A DNA stretch of 64,000 bases from Paragorgia papillata (Eukaryota; Cnidaria; Anthozoa; Scleralcyonacea; Coralliidae). The notes below the pieces were generated by a model. It searched no databases. It saw only the letters and a list, made by a program, of their open reading frames with translations, and was not told the origin of the DNA. The number at the start of each line of letters is the position of its first letter. The stretch's first letter is position 1. The stretch lies in NCBI GenBank assembly GCA_035771165.1, contig JAWNZC010000114.1:981001-1045000 (forward strand), written 5' to 3'. This document shows positions 54,190-64,000 of this stretch, piece after piece. A program made the translations under genes and the position numbers.

Positions 54190-54410
54190 CATGTGCATGT
54201 GTTTCACCACTAAACATGTAGATTGTCAAGTGATTATATTTAACAATAGCAAAGATATGTAACGTTTCTCGATAACTCATTATGCACGTGTGACGTTGCA
54301 AAATGTGACATTTACATCAAATAGACTGAAATATCTCAAGAACGAAGCAAGGAAACGAAAAATTGCAAAATATGTTACTCTTTCATTTTAATGCAAGTTG
54401 AAGAAAAATG
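54190..54410. repeat. Half copy of foldback family F1
   Basis: AGCAAAGATATGTAACGTTT, AACTCATTATGCACGTGTGA and AACGAAGCAAGGAAACGAAA match the right arm of 15873-16357. The left arm is absent or unrecognisable. Confidence 0.7.
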
Positions 54411-54464
54411 TTGCCCGTATTGCTTCACCTTTACTTTTGACAAGATTGCAAAGTGGTAGGGAGG

Positions 54465-54612
54465 GCCCCTGCTAGGTAGGCCAGCTTAGCGGTAGGCCCC
54501 TCCTTAAATTCATTAGTGTTAACTGGGATTTGAACCCAGTGGCTTTTCGCCCCACCTGGTAACACAAAAAAAATAGCTGCTACCAATTCCAGGGCAGCAG
54601 CTTGCCAACCGC
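54465..54612 (-). mobile_element. tRNA-derived SINE-like sequence
   Basis: The minus strand begins GTGCGGTTGGCAAGCTGCTG and contains CACTGGGTTCAAATCCCAGT, a perfect T-arm/B box with a stem. The spacing from the head is enlarged by an A/T-rich insert and no closed acceptor stem is formed, so it is a SINE or tRNA relic rather than a working tRNA. Confidence 0.6.
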
Positions 54613-54769
54613 ACAATCGAAAAGACCTAATTCTTAACTGACCTTAATGTCTAAGATAAGGAGAATTTTGCTCCAAATCTTGACATATCTATCTTTATAA
54701 CATGCCCCTACATATAAGTATAGTCTTAAACTAAAACCTAGTGGGCTAAGTAAATTATATTAGAAATTC

Positions 54770-57700
54770 TAAAAAAAATTTTTAAAAAAAACCCAACAAA
54801 ATATAAACATTACCTCTTGCCATATTACCTTTTCTGATAATTACTGCATATATTTTAGTATTTTCCTGTCTTTCTGGAAAGAGTTTTGCTCTGTTCTTTT
54901 CTCCATCTTCTTTCTCAATCCTGTTTCTCTCCAACCTGTTGCTCCATCCTGGTTCCCCAACCTATTTCTCCACCCCACCTTTTTAAGATTGATTTATTAT
55001 TTAAACTATAAATTCTATTCTTTAAAATCTCAAAAAAACAACAGAAGTTTTACCTTTCATCACATTACCTTTTAGTACCCTTCTTATTTTTCCAACTTTT
55101 TTCTCCAACCTGTTTCTCCATCCTGGTTTTTCATCCTGCTTTTTAACCTGTTAATTTCTCCATCCTGTTTTCTCCAAACTGTTTGACCATCCTTAACTTT
55201 TCAAATTTGTTTCTCCATTCTGTTTATTATCCTGTTTCTCCAACCTGTTTTTCCGATGTGTTTTTCATTCTCTTTGTCCATCCTTTTACTCCATCCTCTT
55301 TTCCCATCCTGTTTCTCCATCTTCATTTTTCATAGCCTGTGAGCCGGCTCTTGGGTAGGCTTGCAGGCTAGATTTTTCATCTTCTTTCTCCATATCATTT
55401 CTCCATCTTATTTCTCTATCCTGTTTCTCCATCCTATTTCTCCATCCTATTATTACTCCATCCTGTTTTTTAACCTCTATTGGACTAAATTCTATTCCTG
55501 AGATCTCAAACAAAAATACAAAAAAACAACAAGAAGTAATAAATTCACCAATTACCACATTACATTTTGATATACTGCAACTTAAGTCAGGTTCGACTGA
55601 AAGAAAAGTTTCATACTGATAAAAAGAAATACATTGATAAATGCATGAAAATTGTGACCCACGGTAGAAGTACAGAAAAAACACCATAGTCATAATTCCA
55701 CCTTCAATTTGAAAAAATGCCATCCATTTATAAGTTTAGTTTTAATTTTTTTTGTGTTTATTGTTCAATTTGTTTATTTTTTAATTGTTTGGGGGTTTAT
55801 TTATTTGTTTTGTTTGTTCTTTTATTTGTTTTGTAGTTTTGTTGTTTATTATTTATAAAGTGTAAACAATTCTAATATTATAAATAAATGGCATTTTTCC
55901 AAAAATAAAATGAAATTATAACCATAATATTTCTAATGTACCCCTACTGTAAATCACATTTCACATACACCCACCAACATATTTCTTTCCACCAATATCA
56001 AACTTTGCTTTCAAATCAACTGACTCCCCCCCCCCCTCCATCCCTACCAATGCCCCCCCCCCCACTTAGACTTTAGTTAACACAAAAGATATTGTACATG
56101 CATTTTAAAATAAAGTAGGTTTACCTGAATATACCACCTTACCTTTCTCCAACCTATTTCCCCACCTTGTTTCCTCATCCTGTTTTTTTCCATCCTGTTT
56201 CTCCAACCTGTGTCTTTAACCTATTTTCCCAATCTTCTTTTCCCATATCCTCCTCCAACCTGTTCCTCTTTGCCCATCCTTTTTCTCCTTTCTCTTTCTC
56301 CATCTTAGCCTTTTTCTCCATCCTGGTTCTCCAACCTATTTCTCCACCCCACCTTTTTAAGATTTATTTATTAAACTATAAAGTATATTCTTTAAAATCT
56401 CAAAAAATAAAAATAAAAACCCAGAAGTTTTACCTTTCATCACATTACCTTTTAACACCCTTCTTGTTTTTCCAACATTTTTCTCCAACCTGTTTCTCCA
56501 TCCTGCTTTTTAACCTGTTAATTTCTCCATCCTGTTTTCTCCAACCTGTTTGACCACCCTTAACTTTTCAAACTTGTTTCTCCATTCTGTTTATTATCCT
56601 GTTTCTCCAACCTGTTTTTCATTCTCTTTGTCCATCCTTTTACTCCATCCTCTTTTCCCATCCTGTTTCTCCATCTTGATTTTTCATAGCCTGCGAGCCG
56701 GCCCTTGGGTAGGCTCGCAGGCTAGATTTTTCATCTTCTTTCTCCATATGGTAATTCTCCATATGGTTTCTCCATCTCATTTTTCCATCCTGTTTCTCCA
56801 TCCTATTATTACTCCATCCTATTATTACTCCATCCTGTTTTTTACCTCTATTGGACTAAATTCTATTCCTGAAATCTCAAACAAAAATACCAAAAAAAAA
56901 CCCACAAGAAGTTTCACCAATTACCACATTACATTTTGATACACTGCAACTTAAGTCAGGTTTGACTGAAAGAAAAGTTTCATACTGATAAAAATAAATA
57001 CATTGATAAATGCATGAAAAATATGACCCACGGTAGAAGTACAGAAAAAACACCATAATCATAATTCCACCTTCAATTTGAAAAAATGCCATCCATTTAT
57101 AAGTTTAGTTTGAATTTGTTTTGTGTTTATTTGTTTATTGTTCAATTTGTTTATTTTTTAATTGTTTTGGGGTTTATTTATTTGTTTTGTTTGTTCTTTT
57201 ATTTGTTTTGTAGTTTTGTTGTTTATTATTTATAAAGTGTAAACAATTCTAATATTATAAATAAATGGCATTTTTCCAAAATAAAAATGAAATTATAACC
57301 ATAATATTTCTAATGTACTCCTACTGTAAATCACATTTCACATGTCACCCACCAACATATTTCTTTCCACCAATATCAAACTTTGCTTTCAAACAAAGTG
57401 GCTACCCCCCCCCCCCCCCCCATCCCTACAATGCCCCACTTTCAGACTTTAGTTAACACAAAAGATATTGTACATGCCTTTTAAAATAAAGTAGTTTTAC
57501 CTGAATATATACCACATTACCTTTCTCCAAACTATTTCTCAATCCACCTTGTTTCCTCATCCTGTTTTTTTGCATCCTGTTTCTCCAACCTGTTTCTTCA
57601 TCCTATTTTCCCAATCTTCTTTTTCCATATCCTCCAACCTGTTCCTCTTTGCCCATCCTTTTTCTCCTTTCTCTTTCTCCATCTTAGCCTTTTTCTCCAT

Positions 57701-60700
57701 CCTGGTTCTCCAACCTATTTCTCCACCCCACCTTTTTAAGATTTATTTATTAAACTATAAATTATATTCTTTAAAATCTCAAAAAATAAAAAAAAAACCC
57801 AGAAGTTTTACCTTTCATCACATTACCTTTTAACACCCTTCTTGTTTTTCCAACATTTTTCTCCAACCTGTTTCTCCATCCTGTTTTCTCCAACCTGTTT
57901 GACCACCCTTAACTTTTCAAACTTGTTTCTCCATTCTGTTTATTATCCTGTTTCTCCAACCTGTTTTTCATTCTCTTTGTCCATCCTTTTACTCCATCCT
58001 CTTTTCCCATCCTCTTTCTCCATCTTGATTTTTCATAGCCTGCGAGCCGCCCCTTGGGTAGGCTCACAGGCTAGATTTTTCATCTTCTTTCTCCATATGG
58101 TAATTCTCCATATGGTTTCTCCATCTCATTTCTCCATCCTGTTTCTCCATCCTATTATTACTCCATCCTATTTCTCCATCCTATTATTACTCCATCCTGT
58201 TTTTTACCTCTATTGAACTAAATTCTATTCCTGAAATCTCAAGCAAAAATACCAAAAAAAAACCACAAGAAGTTTCACCAATTACCACATTACATTTTGA
58301 TATACTGCAACTTAAGTCAGGTTTGACTGAAAGAAAAGTTTCATACTGATAAAAAGAAATACATTGATAAATGCATGAAAAATATGACCCACGGCAGAAG
58401 TACAGAAAAAAACACCATAATCATAATTCCACCTTCAATTTGAAAAAATGCCATCCATTTATAAGTTTAGTTTTAATTTTTTTTGTGTTTATTTGTTTAT
58501 TGTTCAATTTGTTTATTTTTTAATTGTTTTGGGGTTTATTTATTTGTTTTGTTTGTTCTTTTATTTGTTTTGTAGTTTTGTTGTTTATTATTTATAAAGT
58601 GTAAACAATTCTAATATTATAAATAAATGGCATTTTTCCAAAATAAAAATGAAATTATAACCATATTTCTAATGTACTCCTACTGTAAATCACATTTCAC
58701 ATGTCACCCACCAACATATTTCTTTCCACCAATATCAAACTTTGCTTTCAAACAAAGTAGCTACCCCCCCCCCCCCCCAATCCATCCCTACAATGCCCCC
58801 CTCTCAGACTTTAGTTAACACAAAATATATTGTACATGCATTTTAAAATAAAGTAGTTTTACCTGAATATTAATACCACATTACCTTTCTCCAAACTATT
58901 TCTCAATCCACCTTGTTTCCTCATCCTGTTTCTCCAACCTGTTTCTTCATCCTATTTTCCCAATCTTCTTTTTCCATATCCTCCAACCTGTTCCTCTTTG
59001 CCCATCCTTTTTCTCCTTTCTCTTTCTCCATCTTAGCCTTTTTCTCCATCCTGGTTCTCCAACCTATTTCTCCACCCCACCTTTTTAAGATTTATTTATT
59101 AAACTATAAATTATATTCTTTCATATCTCAAAAAATAAAAAAAAAAACCCAGAAGTTTTACCTTTCATCACATTACCTTTTAACACCCTTCTTGTTTTTT
59201 CAACATTTTTCTCCAACCTGTTTCTCCATCCTGCTTTTTAACCTGTTAATTTCTCCATCCTGTTTTCTCCAACCTGTTTGACCACCCTTAACTTTTCAAA
59301 CTTGTTTCTCCATTCTGTTTATTATCCTGTTTCTCCAACCTGTTTTTCATTCTCTTTGTCCATCCTTTTACTCCATCCTCTTTTCCCATCCTGTTTTTCC
59401 ATCTTGATTTTTCATAGCCTGCGAGCCGGCCCTTGGGTAAGGCTCGCAGGCTAGATTTTTCATCTTCTTTCTCCATATGGTAATTCTCCATATGGTTTCT
59501 CCATCTCATTTCTCCATCCTGTTTCTCCATCCTATTATTACTCCATCCTGTTTTTTACCTCTATTGGACTAAATTCTATTCCTGAAATCTCAAACAAAAA
59601 TACAAAAAAAAACCCACAAGAAGTTTCACCAATTACCACATTTTACATTTTGATATACTGCAACTTAAGTCAGGTTTGACTGAAAGAAAAGTTTCATACT
59701 GATAAAAATAAATACATTGATAAATGCATGAAAAATATGACCCACGGTAGAAGTACAGAAAAAACACCATAATCATAATTCCACCTTCAATTTGAAAAAA
59801 TGCCATCCATTTATAAGTTTAGTTTTAATTTTTTTTTTGTTTATTTGTTTATTGTTCAATTTGTTTATTTTTTAATTGTTTTGGGGTTTATTTATTTGTT
59901 TTGTTTGTTCTTTTATTTGTTTTGTAGTTTTGTTGTTTATTATTTATAAAGTGTAAACAATTCTAATATTATAAATAAATGGCATTTTTCCAAAATAAAA
60001 ATGAAATTATAACCATAATATTTCTAATGTACTCCTACTGTAAATCACATTTCACATGTCACCCATCAACATATTTCTTTCCACCAATATCAAACTTTGC
60101 TTTCAAACAAAGTAGCTACCCCCCCAATCCATCCCTACAATGCCCCCCTCACAGACTTTAGTTAACACAAAAGATATTGTACATGCCTTTTAAAATAAAG
60201 TAGTTTTACCTGAATATATACCACATTACCTTTCTCCAAACTATTTCTCAATCCACCTTGTTTCCTCATCCTGTTTTTTGCATCCTGTTTCTCCAACCTG
60301 TTTCTTCATCCTATTTTCCCAATCTTCTTTTTCCATATCCTCCAACCTGTTCCTCTTTGCCCATCCTTTTTCTCCTTTCTCTTTCTCCATCTTAGCCTTT
60401 TTCTCCATCCTGGTTCTCCAACCTATTTCTCCACCCCACCTTTTTAAGATTTATTTATTAAACTATACATTATATTCTTTAATATCTCAAAAAAAAATTT
60501 AAAAACCCCAGAAGTTTTACCTTTCATCACATTACCTTTTAACACCCTTCTTGTTTTTCCAACATTTTTCTCCAACCTGTTTCTCCATCCTGCTTTTTAA
60601 CCTGTTAATTTCTCCATCCTGTTTTCTCCAACCTGTTTGACCACCCTTAACTTTTCAAACTTGTTTATCCATTCTGTTTATTATCCTGTTTCTCCAACCT

Positions 60701-62450
60701 GTTTTTCATTCTCTTTGTCCATCCTTTTACTCCATCCTCTTTTCCCATCCTGTTTCTCCATCTTGATTTTTCATAGCCTGCGAGCCGGCCTTTGGGTAGG
60801 CTTGCAGGCTAGATTTTTCATCTTCTTTCTCCATATGGTTTCTCCATCTCATTTCTCCATCCTATTATTATTACTCCATCCTATTATTACTCCATCCTGT
60901 TTTTTTACCTCTATTGGACTAAATTCTATTCCTGAAATCTCAAACAAAAATACAAAAAAAAAACACAAGAAGTTTCACCAATTACCACATTACATTTTGA
61001 TATACTGCAACTTATTAGTCAGGTTTGACTGAAAGAAAAGTTTCATACTGATAAAAAGAAATACATTGATAAATGCATGAAATATATGACCCACGGTAGA
61101 AGTACAGAAAAAACACCATAATCATAATTCCACCTTCAATTTGAAAAAATGCCATCCATTTATAAGTTTAGTTTTAATTTTTTTTGTGTTTATTTGTTTA
61201 TTGTTTAATTTATTTTTTAATTGTTTTGGGGTTTATTTATTTGTTTTGTTTGTTCTTTTATTTGTTTTGTAGTTTTGTTGTTTATTATTTATAAAGTGTA
61301 AACAATTCTAATATTATAAATAAATGGCATTTTTCCAAAATAAAAATGAAATTATAACCATAATATTTCTAATGTACTCCTACTGTAAATCACATTTCAC
61401 ATACACCTACCAACAATTATTTCTTTCTACCAATTATCAAATTTTGCTTTCAATAATTAGGGTGAAGAAACTTTTTTTAATTAGATCTATTAAACTAAAT
61501 TCTATTCTTGACAATTTCAAAAAAATCAAAAAACAACAGAAGTTTTACCTGTCACCAGTCATTACCTTTTAATACCCGGGCCTTTTTGTTTTTCCAACAT
61601 TTTTCTCCATCCTGGTTTCCCAACCTACTTTTCCACCTTCTTTCTCCATATCCTGTTTCTTCATCCTACTTTCCCATTCTGTATGTTTTTTTATCCTGTT
61701 TCTGCAACCTGTTTTCCCATTGTATTTTTTCCAACCTTTCCACCCTGTTTCTCTTACCTATTTTTCATCCCCTTTGTCCATCATATTTCTCCAGCCTATT
61801 TCTATATCCTGCTTTTTTAAGATTTATCAAACTAAATTCTATATTATTTAAAATTTCAAAAAACTAAAAAAAACAATAGTTTTACCTGTCACCACATTAC
61901 CTTTTAATACCCATATTGTTTTTTCAACCTGTTTCTCCACTCTGTTTTTTATCCTACTTCTCTAGCTTAATTTCTATAATCCTGCTGTTTTTAAGATTTA
62001 TTAAATTAAATTCTATATTATTTAAAATTCAAAACAACAACAGAACCTTTACCTGTCACCTGACATTACCTTTTAATATCCATCTTGTTTCTCTAACTTT
62101 TTTTATCCATTGTTTCTCCATCCTATTTTTCAATCCTCTTTCTCCATTTTGTTTTTTATCCTGTTTCCCCAACCTGTTTTCTCATGGATTTTCCATCCTT
62201 TTTCTCCATCCTATTTTCCCATCTTATTTTTTTATTTATTAAACTAAATTCCATGATTTAAAATTTCAACTTTGTTTTGCCAACTTTTTTCTCCATCCTG
62301 TTTTTCCAACCCTTTTCCCCATTCTGTTTCCCTATCCTGTTTCCAGTTGTCCAGTTTCCCCTTCCTGTTCCCCCATCCTCAGTTCTTCCATCCTATTTCT
62401 CCATCCTGTTCTCCCATCCTGTTATTCCATCCTCTTTGCTCAGTTGATAA
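54770..62450. repeat. Tandem array of ~1.36 kb units (five copies plus decayed ends)
   Basis: Landmark ATGGCATTTTTCCAAAATAA occurs at about 55888, 57265, 58627, 59979 and 61324 (spacing 1377, 1362, 1352, 1345). Each unit contains a CTCCATCCTGTTTCTCCAAC pyrimidine-rich section, a hairpin CCTGCGAGCCGGCCCTTGGG/TAGGCTCGCAGGCT, a GTTTATTTGTTTATTG section and a poly-C tract that varies from 7 to about 19. Beyond 61560 only the pyrimidine-rich section continues, with decay. Open frames rich in F, S, P and L are artefacts. Confidence 0.95.
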
Positions 62451-62559
62451 AAAATATACAAACGTTTAGTTAAATGAATTCTGTACAAAAAATTATTGTA
62501 ATGTGGAATATGTACAGTACGTGTTTTATCTATTCTTAAATTAATGTATAGTTACAGAA

Positions 62560-64000
62560 ATGTAATGATTATTAGTAGATCATTAGTAGATAGAGTATTA
62601 GTAGATAGATTATTACTAGATACATTATTACTAGATAGATTATTAGTAGATAGACAATTATTAGTAGATAGACAATTATTAGTAGATAGATTATTAGTAG
62701 ATAGTTTATTAGTAGATGGATTAATTATTAGTATAGATTATTAGTAGATAGATTATTAGTAGATGGATTATTACTAGATAGATTATTAGTAGATAGATTA
62801 TTAGTAGATAGACAATTATTAGTAGATAGATTATTAGTAGATAGTTTATTAGTAGATGGATTAATTATTAGTATAGATTATTAGTACATAGATTATTAGC
62901 TAGTACATAGATTATTAGCTAGTACATAGATTATTAGTACATAGATTATTAATACATAGATTATTAGTACATAGAGTATTAGTAGATAGATTATATTAGT
63001 AGATAGATTATTAGGAGATAGATTATTAGCTAGTACATACGGTACATTATTAGTACATAGATTATTAGTACATAGATTATTAGTACATCGGGTATTAGTA
63101 GATTAGTAGTAGATAGATTATATTAGTGAATAGATTATTAATTAGTACATAGATTATTGGTAGATAGATTATTAGTAGATAGATTATTAGTAGAATTAGA
63201 TTATTAGTAGATAGATTAGTACATAGATTATTAGTAGATAGATTATTAGTACAATGATTAGTAGATATTTAATTATTAATTAGTACATTATTAGTACATT
63301 AGATTATTAGTAGATAGATTATTAGTAGATAGATTAATAGTAGATAGATTATTAGAACATAGATTATTAGTACATAGATTAATATTAGTACATAGATTAT
63401 TAGTACATAGATTAATTATTAGTACATAGATTAATTATTAGTACATAGATTATTAGTACATAGATTAAGTACAGAGTATTATTAGTAGATAGATTATTAG
63501 TAGATAGATATTAAGTAGATAAATTATTAGTAGATAGATTATTAGTAGATAGATTATTAGTAGATAGATTATTAGTAGATAGATTAATTAATTATTAGTA
63601 CATAGATTATTAATTAGTACATTATTAGTACATAGATTAATTAGTACATAGATTATTAGCTAGTACATATATTATTAGTACATGTATTATTAGAACATAG
63701 ATTATTAGGACACAGATTATTAGTACATAGATTATTAGTACATAGATTATTAGTACATAGAGTGTTAGTAGATAGATTATTAGTAGATAGATTATTAGTA
63801 GATAAATTATTAGTAGATAGATTATTAGTAGATAGATTATTAGTAGATAGATTAATTAATTATTAGTACATAGATTATTAATTAGTACATTATTAGTACA
63901 TAGATTAATTAGTACATAGATTATCAGCTAGTACATATATTATTAGTACATGTATTATTAGTACATAGATTATTAGTACATATATTATTAGTACATAGAT
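62560..64000. repeat. ATTATTAGTAGATAG minisatellite, open at the right edge
   Basis: About 1.4 kb of 15-bp-like units (GATTATTAGTAGATA) alternating with a TACATA variant block. A block of about 250 bp recurs (63500-63680 resembles 63780-63960). It continues past the window. Confidence 0.95.

Noticed and set aside
54465..54612. A functional tRNA gene on the minus strand
   Set aside because: The T arm is perfect, but the A-box region is atypical, the spacing is too long and no acceptor stem closes.
56167..62469. Recurring frames rich in F, S, P and L
   Set aside because: They follow the pyrimidine-rich section of the 1.36-kb tandem unit and are not consistent between units.

Overview
This is animal nuclear DNA: split genes with GT-AG introns, extracellular modules carried on phase 1-1 exons, chromatin and RNA-binding proteins of metazoan type, and a very heavy load of microsatellites, minisatellites and small inverted-repeat transposons. 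Nothing bacterial or viral is evident. The repeat landscape (foldback elements, hAT-like and Harbinger-like MITEs, a CR1-like LINE tail) and the protein divergence suggest an early-branching invertebrate, most simply a cnidarian. That placement is inference, not read from a decisive marker.

Layout. (1) 1-9310, minus strand: the 5' part of a secreted multi-domain protease-inhibitor gene running off the left edge (signal peptide, WAP, cysteine-rich exon, follistatin/Kazal, degenerate Kunitz, two canonical Kunitz, LDL-receptor A). Its introns are stuffed with tetranucleotide microsatellites and transposon debris. (2) 9.3-12.7 kb: gene-free, with foldback elements. (3) 12742-14976, minus: complete three-exon MRI1/mtnA (methylthioribose-1-phosphate isomerase, 360 aa). 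(4) 15-22.1 kb: inverted-repeat elements, a ~2 kb segment present twice, and tRNA-derived SINE pieces. (5) 22416-23342, plus: a small three-exon gene (88 aa) of unrecognised function. (6) 23.5-27 kb: a ~3 kb degenerate TTAAAATTA-type array. (7) 27-37.8 kb: mostly no recognisable gene, with hairpins, minisatellites and an hAT-type MITE; 37841-37901 may be a signal-peptide exon. (8) 39605-44692, minus: a nine-exon CCCH zinc-finger gene of the ZC3H4/6/8 family (999 aa). (9) 45001-53283, plus: a complete 13-exon ACTL6/BAF53 gene (437 aa), head-to-head with the zinc-finger gene across 308 bp. (10) 54.7-62.4 kb: tandem array of ~1.36 kb units. (11) 62.5 kb to the end: a TTAGTAGATA-type minisatellite running off the right edge.

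The exon models of MRI1, ACTL6, the zinc-finger gene and the small gene were built by hand from splice-site dinucleotides and reading phase; the phases close exactly in all four. No shared pathway links the neighbours. The only functional arrangement visible is the probable bidirectional promoter between the two nuclear genes (zinc finger and BAF53).
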